From the NCBI RefSeq assembly GCF_011762195.1, contig NZ_JAASQK010000001.1:434001-498000 (forward strand): a stretch of 64,000 nucleotides of DNA, read 5' to 3'. Origin of the DNA: Sphingomonas oligoaromativorans (lineage in GTDB: Bacteria; Pseudomonadota; Alphaproteobacteria; Sphingomonadales; Sphingomonadaceae). Made by a program: the position numbers and the translations under genes. A model generated the notes under the pieces. The model made no database searches and had not been told where the DNA came from. It saw nothing but the letters and a program-made list of their open reading frames with translations. Within the stretch, counting starts at the first letter, position 1. Each line of letters opens with the position of its first letter. Shown here piece after piece: positions 1 through 13,873 of this stretch.

Positions 1-1
1 T

Positions 2-565
2 ATCACCTTTATCGGCCGCGATGGCGAGCTGATCGCCTTCGACACCGGCCCGGCCAACGGCCTCGTCGACGACTGGATGGCCGCCGAGACGGGCAAGACC
101 TTCGACGAGGGGGGCGCCTTCGCGGCCACCGGAGAGGTTCATCGACAGGTTCTGGCGGCGATGCTCGACAATCCGTGGTTCGATCTCGCGCCGCCCAAGT
201 CGCTCGACCGGGCGGACTTCACCATGGCCCCCGCGCGCGGCCTGCTGCCGGCGGACGGAGCGGCGACGCTCACCGCCTTCACCGCCGCGACGGTGGCGCT
301 GGCGCTCAACCATCTGCCCGAGCGGCCGGTGCGGATGATCGTCGCCGGTGGCGGGCGTCACAACGCCACGATGATGGCGATGCTGGCCGACGCCTGCGAA
401 ATCCCGGTCGAGCCGATCGAGGCGCTCGGCCAGAATGGCGACGCGACCGAGGCGGAAGGCTTTGCCTATATGGCGGTACGCAGCCTGAAGGGCTTGCCGA
501 TCAGCTTCCCAGGGACCACGGGTGTCGCTCAGCCATTGACGGGGGGGCGCCTGTGCCTGCCCTGA
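2..565 (+). CDS. anmK: Anhydro-N-acetylmuramic acid kinase, 3' part
   Basis: C-terminal part of AnmK; the reading frame is open from position 2, so the start lies before the window. The enzyme phosphorylates 1,6-anhydroMurNAc during cytoplasmic peptidoglycan recycling and gives MurNAc-6-phosphate. Seen here: the FDTGPAN motif typical of the family, followed by the late sugar-kinase segment VAGGGRHN and the C-terminal EGFAYMAVRSL stretch, with the usual end after a short PTTG-like segment (FPGTTG). About 188 residues of a roughly 360-residue family are present. A small secreted protein gene follows 14 nt downstream on the same strand. Confident from motif order; nothing suggests damage apart from the window edge. 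Confidence 0.93.
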   Translation: MTFIGRDGELIAFDTGPANGLVDDWMAAETGKTFDEGGAFAATGEVHRQVLAAMLDNPWFDLAPPKSLDRADFTMAPARGLLPADGAATLTAFTAATVALALNHLPERPVRMIVAGGGRHNATMMAMLADACEIPVEPIEALGQNGDATEAEGFAYMAVRSLKGLPISFPGTTGVAQPLTGGRLCLP

Positions 566-579
566 ATCCGGGAGCATCC

Positions 580-906
580 ATGCGTCACCGCCTTGCCCTT
601 CTGCCTCTGCTGGCGCCCGCGACCGCCCTGTTGTCCGCACCGGCCACGGCCTCGTCGACGGCGGCCTGGACGGCGGGGGAGAGCGCGGCGCGCAACGCCT
701 GCGTCAAGGCGAGCGGGCTGAACGACGCCGCGGCCTCCGCGCCCGTGCATTTCAGCGATCGCACCGCGCAGGACGTGATCCTCGTGACCGGCCGCTATCC
801 GCAGAAGTTCATGAAGGGCAAGCCGGGCACCATGCTGTGCCTCTACGATCGCCGCGCGAAGAAGGCGGAGACGCAGGAAGCGGGCGCCTGGGCGCGCAAG
901 CGCTGA
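580..906 (+). CDS. Small secreted protein of unknown function
   Basis: 108 residues. The N-terminus is a clear signal peptide: MRHR, then a Leu/Ala-rich core, with likely cleavage after an ATA-S type site near residue 25. The mature part is short, with two Cys residues (one in NACVKASG, one in MLCLYDRR) that could form a disulfide, and it ends in a basic tail. The start was chosen as the ATG at 580 because it opens the signal peptide; the frame is open further upstream, but that part reads antisense-like over anmK. It lies 14 nt after anmK and may be cotranscribed with it. I do not recognise the family. Confidence 0.65.
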   Translation: MRHRLALLPLLAPATALLSAPATASSTAAWTAGESAARNACVKASGLNDAAASAPVHFSDRTAQDVILVTGRYPQKFMKGKPGTMLCLYDRRAKKAETQEAGAWARKR

Positions 907-909
907 CGC

Positions 910-1578
910 TCAGGCGTCGCGGCGCGCGGAGTGGCGGGTTTCGAGCAGATCCCACAGCCCGCGATGCTGGATGAGCAATTGCTGCGCGCCGAACAGGATG
1001 GCGCGTTCGATGCCGGGCGTCTCGGCCGCCCGCGTGGCGACGTCGAGCGCCTCCTGAAGGCCTGGCAGGTCAAGCGGCGGCGGCTGGAGGTCGAATCGCT
1101 CGGCCGCCGCATCCAGCACGCGGCGGATCGGCCGCCAGTCGAGCGTGAGCGCCAGCGTCGCGCCGAGCGCTGTGCCGTTGCGATCGGACTGGGCGAGGGT
1201 GGCGAGCGCATGGGTCTGCCCTGAGACCGCCGCCTCGCTCTGCGCCTGCCCCAGCGTGCTCGGCAGCGGGCCGACCACGACGGCAAGCTTGGTGAGCAGC
1301 GTCCGCTCGGCCGAGAAACCGGCGGTGACGTGGGAGATCCATGTTCGCGCGGCGGGGTGGACGATGCGATGCGCGGCATGATCGGCGACGCCCGGATGGC
1401 GGCCGTGCAGCATGGTCAGAAAATGCGCCGCGTCAGCCAGATTGCGCGCGCCGTCGGCACCCGTCAGCAGATCGGGCGAGCCGCAATAGGGATGCTGGGC
1501 GCTGCCCTCGGCGGACAGCAGCGCAGACAGACGCGCGCCTACGCCTTCAGGCTTCTCGCTCCTCGCTGTCGCCGTCAT
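910..1578 (-). CDS. Conserved-looking hypothetical protein
   Basis: 222 residues, cytoplasmic, rich in Ala/Leu helices, no signal peptide or membrane segment. I do not recognise a domain. A possible landmark is the run HRIVHPAARTWISHVTAG in the middle; the C-terminal half (DLPGLQEALDVATRAAETPGIERAI) is helical. The ATG at 1578 is preferred over a GTG at 1602 because GGAG lies 7 nt before the ATG. It runs convergently with the secreted protein gene before it (3 nt between stops) and on the same strand as rpoD, from which it is separated by the rpoD terminator. Codon use resembles the neighbours, so it is probably a native gene. Confidence 0.6.
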   Translation of the reverse strand: MTATARSEKPEGVGARLSALLSAEGSAQHPYCGSPDLLTGADGARNLADAAHFLTMLHGRHPGVADHAAHRIVHPAARTWISHVTAGFSAERTLLTKLAVVVGPLPSTLGQAQSEAAVSGQTHALATLAQSDRNGTALGATLALTLDWRPIRRVLDAAAERFDLQPPPLDLPGLQEALDVATRAAETPGIERAILFGAQQLLIQHRGLWDLLETRHSARRDA

Positions 1579-1732
1579 CAACCCACTCCGCTCGTCCTCC
1601 ACGCGGGCCGGTCGCCGCGCTTGCGAACAGGGAATAGACCAAAGGCGTAAATGCGCGGTTTATGATGTCGAATTGACGGAAAGCGCTGCATTTGCGGGGG
1701 TTTTGCGTCGGAATGCGCTCCACCCGAAACGA

Positions 1733-1760
1733 AAACGGGCAGGAATGACCCTGCCCGTTT
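1733..1760 (-). terminator. Rho-independent terminator of rpoD
   Basis: An 11-bp perfect stem (AAACGGGCAGG / CCTGCCCGTTT) with a 6-nt loop lies just beyond the rpoD stop. Read on the minus strand the stem is followed by a short T run (TTTTCG). Confidence 0.85.
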
Positions 1761-1765
1761 GTGTC

Positions 1766-3790
<2,025 letters not shown>

Positions 3791-3801
3791 ACCACCCAAC
3801 C

Positions 3802-5673
3802 TCAAAGTTCCGCGTCGCCTGTCAGCTCTCTCAACTCGGAAAGCCGCCGCTCCGTTTCCTGTCTTTCGCGTATGAGGTGCAATTGCTCCTCCCACGCGCC
3901 GTCGTCCGTCGCATTCCCCAGCCGGGCGGTCGCCTCTGCGATCCGAGCATCAAGCTCCGATCGCCTGACCATCACGTCGATGACTTCCCCCAGATCGCGA
4001 CGAGCGCGCTCAGGGTCCGCATCGCCGCGCTGGAAGGAAAAGGCAAGCCCGTTCGCACGGCCCTGCTTCGATAGGAGTTCAATCGCACCGACTCGCCGCA
4101 ATATGGTGCTAATTCCGTCTCCTTCAAGCGTCTCCCCCCGCCATGTGGCCTCGACGAGCGCCATCCGCACACGATCGAGCGCCGGGTCGGCGAAATGCAG
4201 GTGCGAAAGATGCTCTGCATGGGCCGCAATCACCGCCGGCTGCCGGGCAAGGCCGATCAGCAGCGCGCGTGCTTCCAGCGGGCCGACGCCGCTCTGGTTG
4301 ACGGCGCGCGTGCCCGCGAGAGGCTGGGAAGGGACTGGGGGCCAGCCGCCGCGCCCGTTGCCGCGCGCCGGGCGGGCCTGCGGGGGCCGGGGCTGCCACT
4401 CGCGTCTGGGGGGCGCGAAGAGGGCGTCGGCGCGCTGGCGGAACTCGGAGAGGTAGGCGTGGCTCACATCCTTGTCCGCGATGGCGCGGGCATGTTCGGC
4501 CAGCCGCTGCTTGAGTCCGGCGCGGGCCTCGGGCGTGTCGAGGGGGAGGGCGGCCTGCTCGTGACGCCACAGCCGCTCGACCAGCGGTTCGGGCTCGGCG
4601 AGCAGCGCTTCCATCGCGACGCGGCCGCCCGAGCGGATCAGGTCGTCCGGGTCTTGCCCCTGCGGCAGCGTCACGAAGCGGAGGGTGCGGCCGGGCGTGA
4701 GGAAGGGCAGCGCCCGGCCGATGGCGCGGACGGCGGCCTTCTGCCCGGCGCTGTCGCCGTCGAAGCAGAGGATCGGCTGCGGATCGAGCCGCCATAGCCG
4801 CTCAAGCTGCCCTTCGGTGAGCGCTGTGCCGAGCGGGGCGACGGCCTCGTCGATCCCCGCGCCCGAGAGCGCGATCACGTCCATATAGCCTTCGACCACG
4901 ATCACCCGGTCGGCCTTGCGGCTGGCGGGTGCGGCGCGGTCGAGGTTGAAGAGGGTGCGGCCCTTGTCGAACAGCACCGTTTCCGGCGAGTTCAGATATT
5001 TGGGCTCGCCCTCGCCCAGGATGCGGCCACCAAACGCGATCGTTCGCCCGCGCGCGTCGCGGATCGGGATCATCAGCCGACCGCGGAAGCGGTCGTAAGG
5101 TTCGCGCTTGGCTTCCTCGGGCTGGATGAGGAGGCCGCATTCGATCAGCTTCTCGTCGCCCCATTTGGAGAGAGCGGAGCGCAGGCGCGTGCGGCTGTCG
5201 GGCGCGAGGCCGATGCGGAAGGTACGCGCCTGCGCCTCGGTGATGCCGCGCTTCTTGAGATAGGCGCGGGCAGAGGCACCCTCAGCCTTGCCGAGTTCCT
5301 CGACGAAGAAGGCCTCGGCATCGCCCATCACGTCATGGAGCGTGGAGGCGCGCTCGGCCTTCTCGCGGGCGCGGGGATCCTGCGCCGGGACTTCGAGACC
5401 GGCGGACTGCGCCAGTTCCTTCACCGCATCGATGAAGGGCAGCCCCTGATGATCGGTCATCCAGCGGATCGCATCGCCATGCGCGCCGCAGCCGAAACAG
5501 TGGTAGAAGCCCTTCTCGTCGTTGATCGTGAAGCTGGGCGTCTTCTCGTTATGGAAGGGGCAGCACGCCTTCCACTCGCGACCCGCGCGCTGGAGCTTGG
5601 TCGTCTTGCCGATCAATGCGGACAGCAGGGTGCGCGCCCGCAACTCGTCCAGCCATGCCGGCGAGAGACTCAT
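3802..5673 (-). CDS. dnaG: DNA primase
   Basis: 623 residues. Synthesises RNA primers at the replication fork. The N-terminal CHC2 zinc finger uses C38/H41/C59/C62 ([12 protein letters not shown] ... [10 protein letters not shown]). The Toprim core follows, with [13 protein letters not shown] and the acidic [13 protein letters not shown] motif, then a C-terminal helicase-binding domain. The start is the ATG at 5673, preceded by GGAG at a 6-nt spacing. A second ATG four codons earlier (5685) is less well placed. The start codon overlaps the stop of the upstream GIY-YIG gene (ATGA), so the two may be translationally coupled. rpoD follows directly. Confidence 0.97.
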   Translation of the reverse strand: MSLSPAWLDELRARTLLSALIGKTTKLQRAGREWKACCPFHNEKTPSFTINDEKGFYHCFGCGAHGDAIRWMTDHQGLPFIDAVKELAQSAGLEVPAQDPRAREKAERASTLHDVMGDAEAFFVEELGKAEGASARAYLKKRGITEAQARTFRIGLAPDSRTRLRSALSKWGDEKLIECGLLIQPEEAKREPYDRFRGRLMIPIRDARGRTIAFGGRILGEGEPKYLNSPETVLFDKGRTLFNLDRAAPASRKADRVIVVEGYMDVIALSGAGIDEAVAPLGTALTEGQLERLWRLDPQPILCFDGDSAGQKAAVRAIGRALPFLTPGRTLRFVTLPQGQDPDDLIRSGGRVAMEALLAEPEPLVERLWRHEQAALPLDTPEARAGLKQRLAEHARAIADKDVSHAYLSEFRQRADALFAPPRREWQPRPPQARPARGNGRGGWPPVPSQPLAGTRAVNQSGVGPLEARALLIGLARQPAVIAAHAEHLSHLHFADPALDRVRMALVEATWRGETLEGDGISTILRRVGAIELLSKQGRANGLAFSFQRGDADPERARRDLGEVIDVMVRRSELDARIAEATARLGNATDDGAWEEQLHLIRERQETERRLSELRELTGDAEL

Positions 5674-6122
5674 TTCTCGCTCCATTGGCGGGGAGGCGTT
5701 CCGGTCCCTGTGCCTGGGGCACGTCCTTCGACTTCGCTCAGGACGAACGGAGTTTCCGAGGTCAGCGAAATTTCTGGAACTGAGGAGGTTTCCGGGGTCG
5801 GCTCCATTCCTCCCGTTCGTCCTGAGCTTGTCGAAGGACGTGCCCCATGGGAAACCGCCAATTCGGAAACCCGATTCCAGTCGCCGGCGATCAGCGCTTC
5901 CTTCTTGGCGCGCGACCAGCCCTTGATCCGCAATTCGGCCGCGAGCGCTTCCGCGCGCGTGGCGAATGTCTCGCTCCAAACCAGCATGACGGGCTGTCGC
6001 CTCGCGGTGAAATCACTGCCTTTGCCGGCCTGATGCAGCATGACCCTCCGCTCAAGCGCGTCCGTTTGGCCGACATAATATCGGCCATCCGCGCATTTCA
6101 GCATATAGGCCCAAAATGCCAC
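5670..6122 (-). CDS. GIY-YIG endonuclease-like protein with a repeat-derived C-terminal tail
   Basis: 150 residues. The first ~95 are a UPF0213/YhbQ-like GIY-YIG domain: YMLKCADGRYYVGQT, then an Arg in the ALERR helix, and the KGSDFTARR and AELRIKGWSRAKKEALI segments. The remaining ~55 residues are low-complexity and are encoded by a palindromic repeat (5716-5846), giving peptides such as RPSTSSGRTGG and FVLSEVEGRA. The normal family length is about 85-100, so the tail is an add-on from repeat insertion. GTG start at 6122 with GGGAG 5 nt before it. The stop overlaps the dnaG start. In vivo function of this family is unclear, but a nuclease fold is likely. Confidence 0.85.
   Translation of the reverse strand: MAFWAYMLKCADGRYYVGQTDALERRVMLHQAGKGSDFTARRQPVMLVWSETFATRAEALAAELRIKGWSRAKKEALIAGDWNRVSELAVSHGARPSTSSGRTGGMEPTPETSSVPEISLTSETPFVLSEVEGRAPGTGTGTPPRQWSEK
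5716..5846. repeat. Inverted pair of REP-like palindromes
   Basis: Two copies of one ~35-nt unit face each other: 5716-5752 (contains CCTTCGACTTCGCTCAGGAC) and 5813-5846 (contains GTCCTGAGCTTGTCGAAGGA), each next to GGGGCACG/CGTGCCCC. About 60 nt separate them. Units of this kind are common between genes in sphingomonads; here the pair lies inside the 3' part of the GIY-YIG frame. Confidence 0.85.
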
Positions 6123-6138
6123 TGCTTCTCCCGTAGCA

Positions 6139-6172
6139 GGCCCTTCGCTTCCGCTCAGGACGAGCGGAGGGG
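6139..6172. repeat. Diverged third copy of the REP-like unit
   Basis: Contains CCTTCGCTTCCGCTCAGGAC followed by GAGCGGAGGG, matching the 5716-5752 unit with several changes. It lies in the gap between the YqeY-family gene and the GIY-YIG gene. Confidence 0.6.
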
Positions 6173-6192
6173 GCTTCCCCCTCCCGATCGGT

Positions 6193-6645
6193 TCAGGCCA
6201 GCCGCGCCTTCACGAGGCCGCTGGCCTTCGCCATGTCGAGGCTGGTCGCGTGGCGGGCCTTCAGCTCGGCCATCACCTTGCCCATGTCCTTGAGACCCTC
6301 GGCACCGATCTCGGCCTTGATGGCGTCGATCGCGGCGATGGTTTCCTCCTCGGTCAGGCGCTGGGGCATGAAGCTTTCGATGACGGCAAGCTCGGCGGCC
6401 TCGGCGGCGGCCAGCTCCGGGCGGTTGCCCTTCTCGTACATTTCGATCGATTCGCGGCGCTGCTTCGCCATTTTGTTGAGCACTTCGACCACGAGCGCAT
6501 CATCGTCGGCGATGGGCGCGCCGGTGCGCGCTTCGATGTCGCGGTTCTTGAGAGCGCTCTGGATCAGGCGGATCGCCGCCGTTTTCTCGCTCTCACGCGC
6601 CTTCATTGCGGCGACGAGCGCCTGCTTGATGTCGTCTCGAATCAT
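6193..6645 (-). CDS. GatB/YqeY domain protein
   Basis: 150 residues, matching stand-alone YqeY proteins over the full length. This helical domain is also the C-terminal tail of the GatB amidotransferase subunit, where it contacts tRNA; the stand-alone version has no settled role. Typical features are the opening MIRDDIKQALVAAMKARE, the conserved KRRESIEMYEKGNRPELAAAE-like segment in the middle (broken here as RRESIEMYEKGNRPELA) and the C-terminal MGKVMAELK. ATG at 6645. It is transcribed away from carA; the 131 nt between the two must hold both promoters. Confidence 0.93.
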   Translation of the reverse strand: MIRDDIKQALVAAMKARESEKTAAIRLIQSALKNRDIEARTGAPIADDDALVVEVLNKMAKQRRESIEMYEKGNRPELAAAEAAELAVIESFMPQRLTEEETIAAIDAIKAEIGAEGLKDMGKVMAELKARHATSLDMAKASGLVKARLA

Positions 6646-6776
6646 GGGGCCCCGTCGGATTCAGGAAAGGAGAAGACATAGCGATCCCGCGCCGATTTTA
6701 CTAGATTGACCGCGCAGGAGGTGGCTCCTAGGAACCCGGCCGTTTACCCGCCTGTCCATCTATGAGGAGAGCCGCC

Positions 6777-7940
6777 TTGGCCGAGACCGAACCCGTGCGC
6801 GTTCCACAAGGAGCCACTGGCGTATTGGTGTTGGCATCGGGCGATGTGCTGTTCGGGCGGGGCTTCGGCGCCGTCGGTTCGGCGGTCGGCGAGGTGTGCT
6901 TCCATACGGCCATGACCGGATATCAGGAGGCGATGACCGATCCTTCCTTCGAGAAGCAGATCATCACCTTCACCTTCCCGCACATCGGCAATGTCGGCGC
7001 GAACGGTGAGGATATCGAGGCGACCAACGCCCATGCGCTCGGCTGCATCGTCCGCGAGGACGTGACCGCGCCCTCCAACTTCCGCGCCGCGCAGCATTTC
7101 GACGAGTGGCTGAAGGTCAACGGCCGCATCGGCCTCTCCGGCATCGATACCCGCGCGCTGACCCGCATGATCCGCTTGCGGGGCGCGCCCAACGGCGTGA
7201 TCGCGCATGACCCGGACGGCAAGTTCGACATCCCCGCGCTGATCGAGCAGGCGAAGGCGTGGCCCGGCCTCGAAGGCATGGACCTCGCCAAGGACGTATC
7301 CGCCCTCCAGAGCTACACCTGGGAAGACGGCCTCTGGACGCTCGGCCAGGGCTACGCGACCCACGCCGCGAACCCGGAAGGGCCGCACGTCGTCGCCATC
7401 GACTATGGCCTGAAGCGCAACATCCTGCGCAACCTCGTCGCCGCCGGTGCGCGCGTGACGGTGGTGCCGGCGACCGCGAGCTTCGAGGATGTGATGCGCC
7501 ACGAGCCTGACGGCGTTTTCCTCTCGAACGGCCCCGGCGATCCGGCCGCGACCGGCGAATATGCCGTGCCCGTGATTAAGAAGCTTCTGGAAGTGGGCAA
7601 GCCGCTGTTCGGCATCTGCCTCGGCCACCAGATGCTCGGCCTCGCGGTGGGCGCGAAGACCTACAAGATGCATCAGGGCCATCGCGGCGCGAACCATCCG
7701 GTCAAGCGCTCGGACGACGGTCGCGTCGAGATCACCTCGATGAACCACGGCTTCGCGGTCGATGTGGAGACGCTCCCGGCCAATGCCGAGGCGACGCACG
7801 TCTCGCTGTTCGACGGCTCGCTGGCGGGGCTTCGCCTCACCGACAAGCCGGCCTTCTCGGTCCAGTACCACCCCGAAGCCAGCCCCGGCCCTCAGGACAG
7901 CCATTATCTGTTCAAGCAGTTCGTGGGCGCTCTGAAGTGA
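6777..7940 (+). CDS. carA: Carbamoyl-phosphate synthase small (glutaminase) subunit
   Basis: Releases ammonia from glutamine for CarB in arginine and pyrimidine synthesis. The N-terminal CarA domain contains FHTAMTGYQEAMTDPS. The class I glutamine amidotransferase domain has the nucleophile Cys in GICLGHQMLGLA and the His/Glu pair in YHPEASPGP. I place the start at the TTG at 6777 (LAETEP, 387 residues) because GAGGAGA at 6764-6770 sits 6 nt before it. The ATG at 6762, which would add five residues, overlaps that ribosome-binding site. It is the first gene of a tightly overlapping carA-unknown-rraB-carB operon. Confidence 0.96.
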   Translation: MAETEPVRVPQGATGVLVLASGDVLFGRGFGAVGSAVGEVCFHTAMTGYQEAMTDPSFEKQIITFTFPHIGNVGANGEDIEATNAHALGCIVREDVTAPSNFRAAQHFDEWLKVNGRIGLSGIDTRALTRMIRLRGAPNGVIAHDPDGKFDIPALIEQAKAWPGLEGMDLAKDVSALQSYTWEDGLWTLGQGYATHAANPEGPHVVAIDYGLKRNILRNLVAAGARVTVVPATASFEDVMRHEPDGVFLSNGPGDPAATGEYAVPVIKKLLEVGKPLFGICLGHQMLGLAVGAKTYKMHQGHRGANHPVKRSDDGRVEITSMNHGFAVDVETLPANAEATHVSLFDGSLAGLRLTDKPAFSVQYHPEASPGPQDSHYLFKQFVGALK

Positions 7941-8584
7941 CCCGGATACGGTACAACGATTTTTTTCTTGATCTCGTACGTGCTTTGTATCGTGAACATC
8001 GAGAGCAGGATGGATTTATTTCGTTCCAAGCGCTCGCTTCAAGGTACGGTATCCAATACGAACGGGGGTACCTCGCTGAAGCGTCGAGGGAGATGCAAGC
8101 CAAGGGTTGGGTGCGCGGTATCGAGCCAATGTTTGGGGATGAAACTGCTGCAGGCCGCCTTACAGGCGACGGGTTGCGATATGCGGAAGATCGCGGACTG
8201 GACGACATCGTAGAAGATTCCCACCACGATGATCTTGCTGTGGATGACGCGGCTGATGAAAGACGGCTTCCGGCCTCCGATCGGCTTGTAAAGCTCGACC
8301 ACAATCAAGCTCGAGATATCGAAGCATCGATTTCAGCGGTCATAGATAATCTCGAAAGCACAAACGGAGAGCCTGACGATCCGAGTTTTCGGCAAAGGAT
8401 TTTGGGTCAGTTAAAGGCAGGCCGTGAACTCCTGCGTGCTGGGGAGTTCAAGGCGTACCTTCTGCAAGTCACGTTGGTTTCTTCACTCAACGAATTGATC
8501 AGACGGTACGCCGACAGTGTTATCGCGGGGTTGGCGACGAACCTGCTCCAGTATGTTCTCACTCATGGATTGAGCGGCCAATAA
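7937..8584 (+). CDS. Unknown protein of lower GC embedded in the car operon
   Basis: 215 residues, family not recognised. The N-terminal ~75 residues (LVRALYREHREQDG, then ALASRYGIQYERGYLAEA) look like a small winged-helix domain. An acidic linker follows (DIVEDSHHDDLAVDDAADE). The C-terminal ~90 residues form amphipathic helices (LKAGRELLRAGEFKAYLLQV) and end in a hydrophobic helix that may touch the membrane or another protein. The GTG start overlaps the carA stop (GTGA) and the TAA stop overlaps the rraB start (TAATG), so translation should be coupled on both sides. Sampled lines are 47-57% G+C against about 65% in carA, which suggests later acquisition. Confidence 0.8.
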   Translation: MTRIRYNDFFLDLVRALYREHREQDGFISFQALASRYGIQYERGYLAEASREMQAKGWVRGIEPMFGDETAAGRLTGDGLRYAEDRGLDDIVEDSHHDDLAVDDAADERRLPASDRLVKLDHNQARDIEASISAVIDNLESTNGEPDDPSFRQRILGQLKAGRELLRAGEFKAYLLQVTLVSSLNELIRRYADSVIAGLATNLLQYVLTHGLSGQ

Positions 8585-8969
8585 TGCCTAACCAACCCAA
8601 CACCCCCATCGACGAAGCCCGCTTCGAGGCTGAGTGGGAGCAGGATCAGGAGCTTCTCGCCCAGCTCGCCGCCAACGGCGACGTTGCGACGATCGCGCGG
8701 ACGGTCGATGTCAGCTTCATCGGTCGCGAGCAGGCGCTCGAAGTGCTGGCCGAGGCGGCCGAGGATCTCGGCTTCGAGTTCGGCCAGTTCGTCCCCGACG
8801 AGGATGCCGAGGAAGAAGGCCAGTGGCGCCTCGACCTCGACATCGTCCAGACGATCGAGCCCGAGGCGGTGAAGGCCCTCACCCGCAAATGTCTTGAAAT
8901 CGAAGCGACCTATTCCGGCGTCGAATATGACGGCTGGGGCTGCATGGCGACTACCGGAGCGAACGACTA

Positions 8970-8970
<1 letters not shown>
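8584..8970 (+). CDS. rraB: RraB-family ribonuclease E inhibitor-like protein
   Basis: 128 residues. RraB proteins bind RNase E and modulate mRNA decay in gammaproteobacteria; this is a family member by fold-level motifs, and the RNase E link here is inferred. Seen: an acidic N-terminal helix ([16 protein letters not shown]), the central HFIG-like strand ([21 protein letters not shown]), [13 protein letters not shown], and the family-ending GVEYDGWGC. Its start overlaps the stop of the unknown gene (TAATG), and its own stop overlaps carB in the same way. Confidence 0.85.
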
Positions 8971-12293
<3,323 letters not shown>

Positions 12294-12374
12294 ACTCCCA
12301 TTACAAGTGAACGGTTTGAACGGCCCATGGGGAGGGGCCGAAGGCGGCTTTGTTGACGAAAGGCAGTGGGTAGG

Positions 12375-12854
12375 ATGGCGACGGTCGAGAAGATGCCGAT
12401 GCTCCAGGAGGGCTACAAGCTCATCACCGAGGAGTTGCATCGCCTCAAGACGATCGAGCGCCCGGAGGTGATCGACGCGATCGAGGAGGCACGCGCGCAT
12501 GGCGATCTCTCCGAGAACGCGGAATATCATGCCGCCAAGGAGCGTCAGGGCCAGATCGAGGCGAGCATCGCCGATCTGGAGGACCGGCTGAGCCGTGCCG
12601 TGGTCATCGATCCCACCGAGCTTTCCGGTGACAAGATCGTGTTCGGCGCGACCGTCACTCTGCTCGACGAGGATGACAAGCCGATCGTCTACCAGATCGT
12701 CGGGCAGATGGAGGCGGACGCCAAGAAGGGCCGCATCTCCTACAATTCGCCGCTGGGCCGCGCGCTGATCGGGCGCCGGCTGGGTGACGATATCGAGGTG
12801 TCGGTGCCGTCGGGCGATCGGTATTACGCCGTCGAGAAGGTGGAATTCATCTGA
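12375..12854 (+). CDS. greA: Transcription elongation factor GreA
   Basis: 159 residues. Rescues backtracked RNA polymerase by stimulating transcript cleavage. The N-terminal coiled coil carries the signature [19 protein letters not shown] with the acidic tip. The C-terminal FKBP-like domain contains the [10 protein letters not shown] motif. The ATG at 12375 (MATVEKMP) is chosen; an in-frame GTG at 12366 is less likely, and AAAGG lies about 11 nt before the ATG. It stands 81 nt downstream of carB, possibly with its own promoter. Confidence 0.96.
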   Translation: MATVEKMPMLQEGYKLITEELHRLKTIERPEVIDAIEEARAHGDLSENAEYHAAKERQGQIEASIADLEDRLSRAVVIDPTELSGDKIVFGATVTLLDEDDKPIVYQIVGQMEADAKKGRISYNSPLGRALIGRRLGDDIEVSVPSGDRYYAVEKVEFI

Positions 12855-12883
12855 TCCGCGAGCGTTGACGGGATAATCGGCCG

Positions 12884-13528
12884 ATGCGCCTTCCCCCCGC
12901 GCGGGCCACGATCGCGATCACCGTCATCACCGGCCTCGCCTGGCTCGCCGCGCAAGCGGCGGGGCAGGTGGACCGGATGGCGCTGATCGCAGGATTCATT
13001 CCGGCTCGCATCTCGGAAGGCCTGGCGCTGCCCGGCGCGGTGCCGGTGTGGCTGACCCCGCTCTCCGCGACGCTGGTTCACGCGAACCTGCTGCATGTCG
13101 GCTTCAACCTGCTGATGATCGCTTTTTGCGGGCGTCTGGTGGAGGCTTCGGTCGGGCCGGGCGGACTGGTGCTGCTCTATCTCGTCGGCGCCTATGCGGC
13201 GGCTGCGGCCGAATATCTCGCCATGCCGACGAGCTTTGCCACCATGGTGGGCGCGAGCGGGGCGGGATCGGCGATCATCGGCGCCTATGCGCTGCTCTAT
13301 GGCAAGCAGCGCGCGAAGAATTGGGGGCCGATACCGGGCCGCCTGCTGCATGTGCTGTGGCTGGCGATCGGATGGATCGTGATCCAGGCGATGCTGGGCT
13401 TCGCCTCGGTGGGCTTGCCGGGCGTGCCGAGCGGGGGCGTGATCGCGACGCCGGCGCATATCGGCGGTTTCCTCGCGGGGCTCGCGCTGGCGCGGCCCCT
13501 GCTGCTCTTCCGCTACCGCTCGGCCTGA
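12884..13528 (+). CDS. Rhomboid-family intramembrane serine protease
   Basis: 214 residues with about six membrane segments. Family hallmarks are present in order: the HANLLHVGFN motif in the second helix, the catalytic Ser in GASGAGSAIIG, and the catalytic His in the last helix (PAHIGGFLAG). An active Ser-His dyad is therefore expected. Substrate unknown. It follows greA by 29 nt and converges on the DUF4170 gene. Confidence 0.92.
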   Translation: MRLPPARATIAITVITGLAWLAAQAAGQVDRMALIAGFIPARISEGLALPGAVPVWLTPLSATLVHANLLHVGFNLLMIAFCGRLVEASVGPGGLVLLYLVGAYAAAAAEYLAMPTSFATMVGASGAGSAIIGAYALLYGKQRAKNWGPIPGRLLHVLWLAIGWIVIQAMLGFASVGLPGVPSGGVIATPAHIGGFLAGLALARPLLLFRYRSA

Positions 13529-13547
13529 GGGGCGTTCCCGCTCAGGC

Positions 13548-13566
13548 CGAGCCGATCTTCGGCTCG
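13548..13566. terminator. Stem-loop between convergent genes
   Basis: Perfect 8-bp palindrome (CGAGCCGA / TCGGCTCG) with a 3-nt loop, between the rhomboid stop and the DUF4170 stop. There is no clear T run; it may still serve as a bidirectional end signal. Confidence 0.5.
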
Positions 13567-13567
13567 A

Positions 13568-13780
13568 TCAGAGTTCCGGTTCGAGCAGGCGGTGCAGATG
13601 CACCACGACATACTTCATCTCGGCATCGTCGATCGAACGCTGCGAGGCCGAGCGCCACGCGCTCTCGGCGCTGGCGAAATCGGGGAAGAGGCCGACGAAG
13701 TCGATCGCCTTGAGATCCTCGAAGTCGAGACCCTGCGGGTCTTTGACGCGGCCACCGAAGACGAGATGGAGCTTGCTCAT
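13568..13780 (-). CDS. DUF4170 protein
   Basis: 70 residues, matching the small alphaproteobacterial DUF4170 family end to end: it opens with KLHLVFGGRVKDP, has FVGLFPDFASAESAWRSASQ in the middle and VVHLHRLLEP at the end. Function unknown. The family is found mainly in alphaproteobacteria. Single gene, convergent with the rhomboid gene. Confidence 0.88.
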   Translation of the reverse strand: MSKLHLVFGGRVKDPQGLDFEDLKAIDFVGLFPDFASAESAWRSASQRSIDDAEMKYVVVHLHRLLEPEL

Positions 13781-13873
13781 ATGATCCTGCCGGTAAGATG
13801 GGATGCGGCAGGCGACTAGGCCTGTTCGCCGCGCCGCACAAGAGGCGGCGCGACGGGACCGGGCCGGCGGCGC

